64,000 nt of DNA from Thalassomonas sp. RHCl1 (GCF_947387555.1 NZ_CANDNZ010000003.1:434001-498000), one strand, 5' to 3'. Positions 8,980-16,422 are shown, counted from the first letter of the stretch. The notes: generated by a model from the sequence alone, not told the origin. Numbers and translations: made by a program.

Positions 8980-9013
8980 GCCTTTGCCCTGGTGACCCTG
9001 CCGGGGCAAGGGC
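8980..9013 (+). terminator. GC-rich hairpin after the lipoprotein pair, probable terminator
   Basis: GCCTTTGCCCTGG (8980-8992) pairs with CCGGGGCAAGGGC (9001-9013) over 13 positions with two G-T wobbles and an 8-base loop, 7 bp after the CsgG-like stop codon. Only TTGATT follows, so the T-tract is poor; it may act as a weak terminator or a stability hairpin. Confidence 0.5.
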
Positions 9014-9062
9014 TTGATTCATATACGAGTCTCTATGTATTACTGACATCTCTTTCTTATGG

Positions 9063-9260
9063 CTATTTTTTATGGCTTGCTCGACCGCATTGCCAAACAG
9101 CTTGCCCCAGACCGCTACCAAAGTAATTTGATAATACATAGATTTGCTTTAGCTCAGCACTTAAACCTGCCAAAGCTAAATTGGTTTTAAAGGTGTAGAG
9201 CCATAAAGCATACAACCCAAGCATTGTTAAATGCATAATAAACCCCAGTAAGATTTGCAT
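9063..9260 (-). CDS. Possible small membrane protein, 65 residues
   Basis: The frame encodes a hydrophobic start (about residues 1-32) followed by a polar tail. It fills the gap between the CsgG-like gene and purU. There is no good ribosome site and no recognised family, so this may be a chance frame. Confidence 0.25.
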   Translation of the reverse strand: MQILLGFIMHLTMLGLYALWLYTFKTNLALAGLSAELKQIYVLSNYFGSGLGQAVWQCGRASHKK

Positions 9261-9366
9261 TGCCGTTTTTGATGTATTAAAAGGAGCAATACTTACTTCA
9301 ATAAAAGCAACTCAGCTAGAACTTATGAGTGCTAACTGGCTTTTTATTAACAATAAAGGATCGAAA

Positions 9367-10245
9367 ATGTCCGATACAACACCGGCACCACAAACCCACA
9401 TTTTAACGGCAGACAGCCCTAGCCAGCCCGGTACGGTGGACGTTGTTACCCGTTTTTTATATCAGCAGGGATTTTATATCAATGAAATTCACTCGTTCGA
9501 TGATACCGATAAAGAGCGTTTCTTTATCCGTGTGGAATTCAGGCCCGATAAAGAACAAGTATTCGATCGCGATGCGTTCTGCAGCGAATTTGATAAGCGG
9601 GCCAGTGAATTTGATATGCAATGGCAACTTGCCTCCAGCCCGTTTAAATCAAAAGTCGTCATTATGGTCTCGAAACACGACCATTGCCTTAACGATTTAT
9701 TATACCGGTACCGCACGGGTGATTTGGCGATAGAGATTCCAGCGATCATCTCTAACCATCCTGATTTAGAGGAACTGGCTAAATGGCATGGCATTCCGTA
9801 TTACCACCTGCCAATCAGCAAAGAAACTAAACCGCAACAGGAAGCAAAAGTATGGAAAATCATCCAGGACTGTGAAGCCGACCTGGTGGTATTAGCACGT
9901 TATATGCAGGTTTTATCGAGTGACATGTGCGAAAAACTTTCAGGTAAAGCAATTAATATCCATCACTCACTGCTACCGGGTTTTAAGGGCGCAAGGCCTT
10001 ATTATCAAGCTTATGATCGCGGCATTAAGCTAGTTGGCGCTACAGCACATTATGTAAGTGACGATCTTGACGAAGGGCCGATTATTAGCCAAGGCGTAGA
10101 AACGGTTGATCACTGCTATTACCCACAAGACCTGGCCGCAAAGGGACGTGATATAGAATGTTTAACCCTGGCGCGAGCGGTTCGTTGTCATATCGAACAC
10201 CGAATCTTCCTACACGGCCAAAAAACCGTGGTATTTAGTAAGTAA
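9367..10245 (+). CDS. purU: Formyltetrahydrofolate deformylase
   Basis: PurU hydrolyses 10-formyltetrahydrofolate to formate and tetrahydrofolate, balancing the one-carbon pool and supplying formate for purine synthesis. The 292-residue protein from ATG 9367 (AAAGGA site 6-7 bases upstream) has an N-terminal ACT domain (about 8-85) and a formyltransferase domain with AINIHHSLLPGFKGARPY and DDLDEGPII, which hold the catalytic Asn, His and Asp. An in-frame ATG at 9325 would add 14 residues but lacks a ribosome site. It is monocistronic here. Confidence 0.95.
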   Translation: MSDTTPAPQTHILTADSPSQPGTVDVVTRFLYQQGFYINEIHSFDDTDKERFFIRVEFRPDKEQVFDRDAFCSEFDKRASEFDMQWQLASSPFKSKVVIMVSKHDHCLNDLLYRYRTGDLAIEIPAIISNHPDLEELAKWHGIPYYHLPISKETKPQQEAKVWKIIQDCEADLVVLARYMQVLSSDMCEKLSGKAINIHHSLLPGFKGARPYYQAYDRGIKLVGATAHYVSDDLDEGPIISQGVETVDHCYYPQDLAAKGRDIECLTLARAVRCHIEHRIFLHGQKTVVFSK

Positions 10246-10318
10246 ACCAATGCAACTCTGCTTTTAAAGGACATAGCGGCGAAGAGAATAGATTGCCCTT
10301 AAAAAGTAAAGGTCTGAG

Positions 10319-10370
10319 ATGGTGTCATATAAATTCCTAAAATGAGTTAAAAATCAGGAATTGGCACCAT
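10319..10370. repeat. Imperfect inverted repeat between purU and the next gene
   Basis: ATGGTGTC (10319-10326) with AAATTCCT pairs with AGGAATT and GGCACCAT (ending 10370), leaving a 5-base bulge and a 17-base loop. No T-run follows. It sits between two convergent genes and could be a bidirectional terminator or a short mobile palindromic element; no second copy was noticed in the window. Confidence 0.4.
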
Positions 10371-10378
10371 AGTCCCTG

Positions 10379-10645
10379 TTATGTATTTAATGCAGCAGAC
10401 TCTTCTTTTAAAGCCGCCTTATTCCAATTGATAAATCCCCTGACATTAATGAGGAAAAAGGCAAAATTGCCGATAGCCATACCGTAGCTAGACATAAAAA
10501 ACAAACCCAACACAATCCAAAACACGTTTGAAATTGCAAATATAACAAAACCTGATTTTTGCTTATTTCCAAGCAGATATACGGCATACAAGCTTAAAGC
10601 AATTGCAAACCAATCAATCCCGTAATGCGCAAATATATTTTCCAT
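10379..10645 (-). CDS. Small three-helix membrane protein, PnuC-like in part
   Basis: The 88-residue protein is mostly three hydrophobic segments (about 11-28, 33-51, 55-73) with the pattern IDWFAIALSLYAVYLLGNKQKSG in shortened view, N-x-FW at about 40 and a conserved NFAFF..N.RGFINW stretch near 61-75. This resembles part of PnuC-type (SWEET-like) small carriers, where NFxxFFxxNxRGxxxW is usual. It may act as an oligomer. No ligand can be inferred. Start ATG is 31 bases into a region with no clear ribosome site. Confidence 0.6.
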   Translation of the reverse strand: MENIFAHYGIDWFAIALSLYAVYLLGNKQKSGFVIFAISNVFWIVLGLFFMSSYGMAIGNFAFFLINVRGFINWNKAALKEESAALNT

Positions 10646-10837
10646 TGATTCATTTTACCCTGACTTGAGAAACACATAACACCACATTAAGCGGCTAACG
10701 ACATTTTGGCTCTTTAGCCCACTCTTTCCAGGTAATATTTCTACCGGGAAATGCAATTTTAGAGAAAGGCCAATGCTCTTGAAGCCAATTCAAGACGATT
10801 TTACCGAATTAATTACAATAGACAATTATCCAACCAT

Positions 10838-10897
10838 ATCAGTTTATTCTAAACAATTATTAGCATTATCAGTTTTTTATAAACAATTTCTAGCATT
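10838..10897. repeat. Two tandem 30-bp AT-rich repeats
   Basis: Units 10838-10867 and 10868-10897 are identical at 26 of 30 positions (consensus begins ATCAGTTT and ends TAGCATT, with TAAACAATT inside). A weaker partial copy with GACAATTATCCAACCAT lies just upstream at about 10820-10837. The repeats are in the 447-bp gap between the small membrane protein and the SymE-type gene, where no gene was recognised. Confidence 0.75.
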
Positions 10898-11092
10898 TTC
10901 ACTGCATGAAATACCGCTTTATATTGTCTAATAAGAAAAGTTCGCCATAATACTCAAAATTACTGATGCAATGCTTCTACCCATCCCCTATCCACCAGAG
11001 AAGCTAAACCAAGCCGGGCAGCTGTGTTTAACCGCAACCGCCCGACTGCACTCTTACCAATACTGCTTCCTGATGGCCGAGTTTAGATAAAC

Positions 11093-11362
11093 CTATTCAG
11101 GTGCGACGTGCTTAGGTTTGATGACAATTTCCTCCTGATTTACCATAACACTAACTTTCTGGCCAACAGAAAAACCGGCCCGCCGCAGCCATTTCCCCCT
11201 GAGTACCACACAAGGTTCAATGTTCACAGGAACATAGTTAATGCCGATGCCGCGGGTTTTACCTGCTGACTCGCAGCTGGTTTCCAACACGGTAAGTTGT
11301 CGATAAATAGGATATTTTACTTTTGCCGGGCCTGGCTCTGACGTATGATGATATTCAGCCAT
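11093..11362 (-). CDS. symE: SymE-family type I toxin-like protein
   Basis: This 89-residue protein matches SymE in its two conserved blocks: IYRQLTVLETSCES near 19-32 and VVLRGKWLRRAGFSVGQKV in the middle, followed by a VMVNQEEIVIKPK strand. SymE has an AbrB-like fold; in Escherichia coli it is an SOS-induced toxin repressed by the antisense RNA SymR, and binds nucleic acid. No perfect LexA box was found upstream here. The 5' region (11363-11580) contains two hairpins on the opposite strand, which fits a SymR-like arrangement. It follows a TIR gene on the same strand. Confidence 0.75.
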   Translation of the reverse strand: MAEYHHTSEPGPAKVKYPIYRQLTVLETSCESAGKTRGIGINYVPVNIEPCVVLRGKWLRRAGFSVGQKVSVMVNQEEIVIKPKHVAPE

Positions 11363-11579
11363 GACTTACTCCTAGCTAGTTCGTTGTGGTTAGCGACCTC
11401 TGGGTGTGTGCGCACTCAGGGGTTGCGACTTGGGTTACTGCTGTTATCGCGTTACTTACATGATAACAGCGGTGCTTGAATAGAAAATATTGAGGTAAAT
11501 GCTCTCCTTGGTTGAAGGGGTAGCACTATAAATAAAGACTATTAAGCGGGCTGAATCAATAGCGAAATAGTCTTTTTTT
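11363..11579 (+). ncRNA. Candidate SymR-like antisense RNA opposite the symE leader
   Basis: On the plus strand 11393-11408 and 11411-11426 form a 14-16-pair hairpin; four of the pairs are G-U wobbles (11395/11424, 11399/11420, 11403/11416, 11407/11412) that would be A-C mismatches in the symE mRNA. This bias says the plus strand is the one that folds. A second stem, GCTGTTATC (11440-11448) with GATAACAGC (11462-11470), and a terminator at 11534-11579 follow. The 5' end and promoter are not defined, and the size would be larger than the E. coli SymR. Confidence 0.35.
11534..11579. terminator. Bidirectional terminator between symE region and the TIR gene
   Basis: AAAGACTATT (11534-11543) pairs with AATAGTCTTT (11566-11575), followed by a run of T on the plus strand (11573-11579). 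On the minus strand the stem is followed by TATTTATAG, also T-rich, 27 bp after the TIR gene's stop codon. It can end the TIR transcript and any plus-strand antisense RNA. Confidence 0.7.
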
Positions 11580-11601
11580 ATGATTAAATTTGGGAAGAAT
11601 T

Positions 11602-12753
11602 TCAGCTGATACCTGCCAGCACATCGGAAGCATCAAGCTTCCAGGGAACTGGGGTTGTGCCATTAACAAGATGCCTTATAACTAGTTGAGGATACACATA
11701 TTTATCGAGATTTCTGTAATTACAGACCTCTATCAGGACATCAGGCCCCTCATAGACGCCCTCTTCGTTTTTGAGCCGCTTTATCTCATCTTCGCCTACC
11801 CACAAATTAAAAGCTAAATCAGGGGACGAGGCCTGCCACACAACAACGGATTCAACAGACGAAACCTCAAAGAAGTTAGCAGCAGAGACATTGCTGCCAA
11901 GTGATGCCGACTGCCACATTCTGCCATATTCAGAATTTTGGGGATCTTCCGGGGATTGAACGAACCATAATTTATACACGATTTGCGCACGCAATACCTT
12001 GGCAAACCAGTAGATGGCCTCAGAGGAACAGCCGTGATTTACCATTAACGCCACTCCTTTGCGGATATTTTTCTCTCCGCTTTTAACAAAATCAAGTGCA
12101 TGGCTAAGCCCGCTTTCCAGCTCCGGGCTAAAGTACGGGTCTGTTTCAATATTATCAATGCGCTGATGTAATCGACTGAGTAGCCTTTCGTACTCCTCAT
12201 CATTGCTTATCACAATTTGATCGCTGCTCAGTGACAAAGCGTCCTGACGAGAAGCAATGCAATCTATTGCCTTAGTTAAGGATGAGGTATTCAAATGAAC
12301 CTCTCGCGAGAAACTAAGAGCGAGTAATTCACGTTCTTTTGGCGGCTGTATATTTCTGCCGCCATATTTGTCCAGCAGTTCAACAAGCAGAGAAAGCGGG
12401 GCAGAGAATGAAGAGGAGAAATCTCCATAGAGACGATCAGCAATTTTCAAAGGAAACTCGCAATCGTCTAACCTTAAGGGGATCAAGAATTTGCGCCCTA
12501 TCGTTTCTTCTTTGACCAGGGCCGCATTGATTTCCCGGTTTACCCAGCCTGATTCTATCGCTGACTTGGATACTACAAGCAGTACCAGGCTGCTGGCCTC
12601 AATCCCGTCATAAATCTTGTCGATGAGCGAATCACCCAATTCAAGTTTCCAGGAATCCAGCCATACAGGAAATCCCTCAGACAGGAGTGCGCTAGCAAGT
12701 TTCTTGACAAAGGGTTTGTCACTTGATGAATGAGATATAAAGATATTTGACAT
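11602..12753 (-). CDS. TIR-domain protein, possible NADase of a defence type
   Basis: The start is ATG 12751-12753 with GGGAG upstream; a TTG 12 bases earlier is less likely. The 383-residue protein begins with a TIR domain (about 1-140): NIFISHSSSDKPFV, then FPVWLDSWKLELGDSL, and a catalytic-type W70-x3-E74 in GWVNREINAAL. Such TIR domains hydrolyse or cyclise NAD in antiphage systems. The rest (about 140-383) is soluble, with helices around 150-230 and a mixed C-terminal part, and was not recognised; it may be the sensor. It stands alone, upstream of symE. Confidence 0.75.
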   Translation of the reverse strand: MSNIFISHSSSDKPFVKKLASALLSEGFPVWLDSWKLELGDSLIDKIYDGIEASSLVLLVVSKSAIESGWVNREINAALVKEETIGRKFLIPLRLDDCEFPLKIADRLYGDFSSSFSAPLSLLVELLDKYGGRNIQPPKERELLALSFSREVHLNTSSLTKAIDCIASRQDALSLSSDQIVISNDEEYERLLSRLHQRIDNIETDPYFSPELESGLSHALDFVKSGEKNIRKGVALMVNHGCSSEAIYWFAKVLRAQIVYKLWFVQSPEDPQNSEYGRMWQSASLGSNVSAANFFEVSSVESVVVWQASSPDLAFNLWVGEDEIKRLKNEEGVYEGPDVLIEVCNYRNLDKYVYPQLVIRHLVNGTTPVPWKLDASDVLAGIS

Positions 12754-12857
12754 ATTTGCTCCCAACTGACGGGCGTAAATATAACGCCTTGCTAATAGTA
12801 CGAGAATTTTTGCTAACTTTTCATAAAGTTATTAAATTTCACTCCAATCACCACACC

Positions 12858-13529
12858 TCAACTCTCATAAGGCAAGGCAGTATAGGTTTTAAATTCTGTT
12901 AGTATTGCCTGACTTGGATTTGCATTTTTAAATGATATTGGAATTGGCGGACAAAGTTCCAATTTCACAGCCGAGTTTTCAGCATCAAAACAATCTTCTG
13001 TGATTTGTTGAGCATAAAGGTGTAAGTGCGGGTATGCTGAATTTCCCGTATTGCCGCTATAACCGATAACCTCGCCTTGTAATACCTTGTCTCCCGCTTT
13101 TACTATTGCCCCTTCAAACATCAAATGCCCATACCAGGAAAGAATGCCGCCTTCATGTTCTATGCCGATGAAATTGGATTGGAAAGACTCGTTATCCTTG
13201 TTATCTTTAAAATTCTCGGTTACCAGAACAATACGGCCGTCGTCAATTGCGACTATGGGAGTTCCAACAGGCATTTTGAAATCGAAAGACATATGTTGTT
13301 TTTCTGCCAGGTTATGTGACTCCATAGTACAATTTCCCTGTGTTAGCGTATAACTTTCACCTACTTTCCAGGGGAGAACAAAGCGAGATTTTTTGGGGCT
13401 TGTATATTGGTTAGCAAATTGACTTGCGCAGGCTGTATCTATATGTGTTCTAAATATTGTGCATGACTGTATGAGAAGCAGTAATGCTACGATAACAAAA
13501 GCATGTGTTTTATTTCTATTCCAACGCAT
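12858..13529 (-). CDS. M23-family metallopeptidase lipoprotein
   Basis: From ATG 13527-13529 (AGGTG site) the 223-residue protein has a lipoprotein signal with Cys23 in LIQSC. The peptidase M23 motifs are present: H79-x3-D83 (QHMSFDF) and H168-x-H170 (PHLHLY), with GHLMFEGAIVKAGDKVLQGEVIG between, so zinc binding looks intact. M23 enzymes cut peptidoglycan cross-links or secreted bacterial peptides; anchoring by lipid would place it at the outer or inner membrane. It lies between a TIR gene and a small Cys-rich secreted peptide gene, both on the same strand. Role in this context is unknown. Confidence 0.8.
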   Translation of the reverse strand: MRWNRNKTHAFVIVALLLLIQSCTIFRTHIDTACASQFANQYTSPKKSRFVLPWKVGESYTLTQGNCTMESHNLAEKQHMSFDFKMPVGTPIVAIDDGRIVLVTENFKDNKDNESFQSNFIGIEHEGGILSWYGHLMFEGAIVKAGDKVLQGEVIGYSGNTGNSAYPHLHLYAQQITEDCFDAENSAVKLELCPPIPISFKNANPSQAILTEFKTYTALPYES

Positions 13530-13730
13530 AAGCACCTAATTATTCGATTCTAAATCTATTGATTTAACAGAAACTATGCTGAACAGCCAAACTGATTTAT
13601 ATCAAGCATAATCCGTTTTTTACATTAGCCAATATATTCGTTTGTTCGACAATAAACTTAAAGAGATAAGGTCTTTATCTGGGCAGTTAATGTCAGCTGT
13701 AACACAAGCGCCAGCAGTCAGTACTAACCA

Positions 13731-13758
13731 CCATTATCAGATTTGATGCTGATAATGG
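13731..13758 (-). terminator. Perfect 10-bp hairpin after the Cys-rich peptide gene
   Basis: CCATTATCAG (13731-13740) pairs with CTGATAATGG (13749-13758) around an 8-base loop, 17 bp past the peptide gene's stop. On the minus strand TGGTTAG follows, a poor T-tract, so it is a weak or Rho-assisted terminator or a 3' stabiliser. Confidence 0.5.
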
Positions 13759-13775
13759 CCTTAATAAACGGGTGA

Positions 13776-13958
13776 TTAGAACACCATACAGGATTTATAT
13801 TGGATTCCGCATTCCACGCGGTTTTCACCTGAACTGATGCAAAGATCATATTGCTGCCCGCAATAATACGACAGGAAACCCTCAGCTGCTGATGCCGAAT
13901 TCAGCATACCAACTCCTACTCCTACACTGAGTAATAACGTTATTAGTCTTTTATTCAT
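13776..13958 (-). CDS. Small secreted peptide with twin CGxQYxxC motif
   Basis: ATG 13956-13958 has an AAGGAG site 9 bases upstream. The 60-residue product has a signal peptide (about 1-24, ending SASA) and a 36-residue mature part with four Cys: C33, C40, C50 and C57. The two pairs are an internal repeat, CGQQYDLC (33-40) and CGIQYKSC (50-57), giving a C-x6-C / x9 / C-x6-C layout. This suggests a two-helix hairpin clipped by two disulfides, or a modified or metal-binding peptide. It is divergent from a radical SAM/SPASM gene, with a (CAAA)8 tract in the shared promoter region. No family recognised. Confidence 0.75.
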   Translation of the reverse strand: MNKRLITLLLSVGVGVGMLNSASAAEGFLSYYCGQQYDLCISSGENRVECGIQYKSCMVF

Positions 13959-14025
13959 ATATGGAACTCCTTGTTCGCTCAAATTCGACAAAATCATCAT
14001 TACTGTTTGCGCACCACACGCAGCG

Positions 14026-14057
14026 CAAACAAACAAACAAACAAACAAACAAACAAA
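14026..14057. repeat. (CAAA)8 tetranucleotide tract in a divergent promoter region
   Basis: Eight perfect CAAA units run from 14026 to 14057, followed by three more A. The tract is 68 bp from the peptide start and 240 bp from the radical SAM start. Tracts of this kind change length by slipped-strand mispairing and cause phase variation in Haemophilus, Neisseria and others, by changing promoter spacing or frame. Confidence 0.9.
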
Positions 14058-14296
14058 AAATTAACCAATGAATAACAAGACAATATCATTAAAAATCAAC
14101 ACCAGCAATCAAAGCCCCTTAAATATGATTTATTGCGTTTCATCATATTCAGGAAACTATAAAAGCAGGTCGTACTCATTTGCTAAGCTGTCGATAGAAA
14201 AATTGACCAGAATCAAAAAGAATTTCTGCACAACCTTATATGCTCAAAAGTGATATTAACTCCCTTTTTTAACATGATATTTCAGGTACAAAGTCG

Positions 14297-15400
14297 ATGA
14301 AAACAACGAACGATGATACCCGTTTGTTCCGTGAGGAAAATAATTTAATCAGTGATATTTACAGGGATGAAAATTTCAATATGCCGGTCCGATATGTTTT
14401 GGGACTGACCAATGAGTGCAATTTAAATTGCCCCTTCTGTTTTCTTGAAAAGCACTGCGGTAAGTTTAAAATGGGTTTGGATGACTGGAAACAAGTTACC
14501 GATCAGCTGCCTGATTACTCCAGGGTTATTTTATTTGGCGGCGAGCCCATGTTCTACAATCACTTTGACGAAATATATTCCTACATAGCCAATAAATTTC
14601 GCTGCACCATAGTGACCAACGGCACCCTATTAACACAAAAAAAAGTTGATGTTTTACTCGAAGCAGATAAGTTGGAAGATATTGCCGTTTCCATTGACTG
14701 TATCGGCAATTACAACCGGGATTTTACCAAGCGGCAATGGACCCGCCTGGTCGATGGCATAAAATCTTACAATGAAAAGCGAAAGCACAAAGCAAATAAG
14801 CCTAAACTTGGCGCTGCTTGCGTATTGTTAGATGAAACAGCGCATGATTTATTTGACACACACAGGTTTCTCCATGAAGAACTTGAATGTGATTATGTAA
14901 CTTACTGCACCTTAAACGGCACAGAAATGCAGCTATGCGATAAAATGCGCCCCTATGATTCCCTCAATATTCCAGAAGCCCCGCCAAACTATAAAAACTG
15001 GGATGTGATCATGGCTATGCTGGAAAAGATCCGACATTACAATCAGGCACGAGACATCAAGAGTTATTTTCGGCCAAAAATTATTGACTTCAATCAGGCT
15101 GAGGAACTGGATAAGTTAAATATTCTCAACACCGACAGCTTTAATAAATCAAGCTATGGCGCATGTAAAATTCCCTGGTCAGATTGTCGTATCTATGGTG
15201 ATGGCAGTGTCACTAATTGCCTCGGGCTGGAACTTGGCAACTTCAAGCGCAATGGTGATCTCAGGTCTATTTTGGCTGGCCCCGTAAGCCGAAGTTTTAA
15301 AGCCGATTTAAAGAAAAATAAATTTTTTGAGAAGTGCTCGCGCTGTGTTTTTTTATATGACAAGCAATTCTCATACACCCCAAATGAAAAATCGAAGTGA
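14297..15400 (+). CDS. Radical SAM/SPASM-domain enzyme
   Basis: The 367-residue protein has the radical SAM motif C41-x3-C45-x2-C48 (CNLNCPFC) and GGEP at 81-84. Its C-terminal part (about 290-355) has the SPASM-type Cys pattern: GAC, SDCRIYGDGSVTNC and EKCSRC, for one or two auxiliary iron-sulfur clusters. SPASM enzymes usually modify ribosomally made peptides or protein side chains, using S-adenosylmethionine radicals. The divergent gene for a Cys-rich exported peptide is a candidate substrate. Ribosome site is a weak AGGT. A 61-codon frame at 14068-14253 upstream has no ribosome site. No transporter or protease is adjacent on this strand. Confidence 0.85.
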   Translation: MKTTNDDTRLFREENNLISDIYRDENFNMPVRYVLGLTNECNLNCPFCFLEKHCGKFKMGLDDWKQVTDQLPDYSRVILFGGEPMFYNHFDEIYSYIANKFRCTIVTNGTLLTQKKVDVLLEADKLEDIAVSIDCIGNYNRDFTKRQWTRLVDGIKSYNEKRKHKANKPKLGAACVLLDETAHDLFDTHRFLHEELECDYVTYCTLNGTEMQLCDKMRPYDSLNIPEAPPNYKNWDVIMAMLEKIRHYNQARDIKSYFRPKIIDFNQAEELDKLNILNTDSFNKSSYGACKIPWSDCRIYGDGSVTNCLGLELGNFKRNGDLRSILAGPVSRSFKADLKKNKFFEKCSRCVFLYDKQFSYTPNEKSK

Positions 15401-15542
15401 TGCTATTGCTATTTCTAGCGATGACCCTCGGGCAAAAATTTTCGGAGCAAGCGCTTATTTTGCAAATTGCTGCACCTGACTATTAACAGAAGTTATCGGC
15501 ATGCTTCTATTAGCAGTGTGCAGCAAGGCAATTTTTATTATG

Positions 15543-15647
15543 CTAAAAAGCTAGCCAAACTTTGGTAGCGTCAATATCGATAGGAGTTAAATCAAGCTCA
15601 AACACGCAGTTGTCAAGGCATTCCCCCTGGTTATGCCCTACTTTCAT
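15543..15647 (-). CDS. Possible 34-residue peptide downstream of the ureidoglycolate-lyase-like gene
   Basis: An ATG at 15645-15647 opens a 34-codon frame with two Cys (GECLDNCVFELDL) and an acidic middle, 21 bp past the stop of the gene at 15669. The composition is protein-like, but there is no ribosome site. It may be a small gene or a fragment. The rest of the 15401-15668 gap holds nothing recognised. Confidence 0.3.
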   Translation of the reverse strand: MKVGHNQGECLDNCVFELDLTPIDIDATKVWLAF

Positions 15648-15668
15648 TTAATTTTTCTTAACATGATT

Positions 15669-16352
15669 TTACTTAGGCTGAGCCAACTCAAGGCTTAAAT
15701 AACAACCAAACTCTTCAACAAAATCACAGGCAATACAAGCATGTACCTTGCCCTGTTTACCTTGAAAATTCGCATTTTTCGCCAGGGGAAATATCGGCTG
15801 GTGCCAGATATTCGGCAAGATTTGAATACCGAAACTGCCGTCACAATAAAAGCCGACAAAGTCATCCGGCGAAATATCATCCCCCGGTAATGCCAGCAAG
15901 GCGATAAAAGGAGTGCCGTCAGCGGGATAAAATACCTGGCCGCCGTCCGGGTGATAGTTAGCCTCCCTGATCAGCACCCGGCTATAATCAATATCGGTTT
16001 GCGACTCGGATGCTGTTGCCGGATCGGCAAACCAGCCGGAGATATAATTGCCGTCTACCGCATGATTTCGCGCCAGCATCAAACCTCCTTTTCGCTCGAA
16101 AATAAACCGGCCTTCGGTGATGCCTCCTTCATTACCCGTACCTTGTTCGACCTTACGCCAGCCGGGCGCAGGCCAGGTTTCAATGATCACTTGCTCATTA
16201 TCATAGCTTTTAACCAAGCGGCCAAACGGGGAAAAATTTGCCTGAGTGGCGGGAATTACCGGCACCTGATGCAGCTTAATATTACTCTGGTGGATTGAAG
16301 GCATGTTATTAACCTCAATACAGGGTTCGGCAATGCTTGAGTCTTTTTTCAT
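15669..16352 (-). CDS. Ureidoglycolate lyase-family (AllA-like) protein
   Basis: The 227-residue protein fits the AllA/ureidoglycolate lyase cupin family: NFSPFGRLV near the start, a PDGGQVFYPADGTPFIALLALPGDD-type block (quoted parts HPDGGQVFYP and FIALLALPGDD), and GIQILPNIWHQPIFPL, matching the family's metal-site and GxWHxPL segments. AllA splits ureidoglycolate to glyoxylate and urea, but no purine-degradation genes are near. It is divergent from the phosphonate operon and shares its operator region, so it likely belongs to that regulon. ATG 16350-16352 follows GGAAG; an internal ATG at 16304 with GAGG is also possible. Confidence 0.75.
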   Translation of the reverse strand: MKKDSSIAEPCIEVNNMPSIHQSNIKLHQVPVIPATQANFSPFGRLVKSYDNEQVIIETWPAPGWRKVEQGTGNEGGITEGRFIFERKGGLMLARNHAVDGNYISGWFADPATASESQTDIDYSRVLIREANYHPDGGQVFYPADGTPFIALLALPGDDISPDDFVGFYCDGSFGIQILPNIWHQPIFPLAKNANFQGKQGKVHACIACDFVEEFGCYLSLELAQPK

Positions 16353-16410
16353 CACTGGGCTTCCATTAAGTTTTTCCGCTAGTTTACCGACAGATTTTGT
16401 TGAATCAAGC

Positions 16411-16422
16411 TGGTATAGACCA
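16411..16422. promoter_or_regulatory. Operator 1, TGGTATAGACCA, GntR/HutC type
   Basis: The near-palindrome TGGTATAGACCA at 16411-16422 contains GTATAGAC, an exact fit to the GTMTAKAC consensus of HutC/UTRA-type GntR regulators. It is 59 bp before the divergent ureidoglycolate-lyase-like gene. The same 14-mer, CTGGTATAGACCAA, recurs at 16499-16512. The GntR/UTRA gene at 21794 is the obvious candidate to bind it. Confidence 0.75.

Noticed and set aside
10971-11090. A 39-codon frame starting with ATG at 10971 near the symE gene
   Set aside because: No ribosome site and no recognised family; could be a gene fragment but cannot be supported.
11363-11470. LexA box that would make symE SOS-controlled as in E. 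coli
   Set aside because: CTG and CAG triplets are present but not in the CTGT-N8-ACAG spacing; the closest dyad (CTGTTATC/GATAACAG) is too widely spaced.
14068-14253. A 61-codon frame between the (CAAA)8 tract and the radical SAM gene, a possible alternative precursor peptide
   Set aside because: No ribosome site, Lys/Asn/Ser-rich composition typical of chance AT-rich translation, and no leader/core pattern. It is not excluded, but the exported Cys-rich peptide is much better supported.
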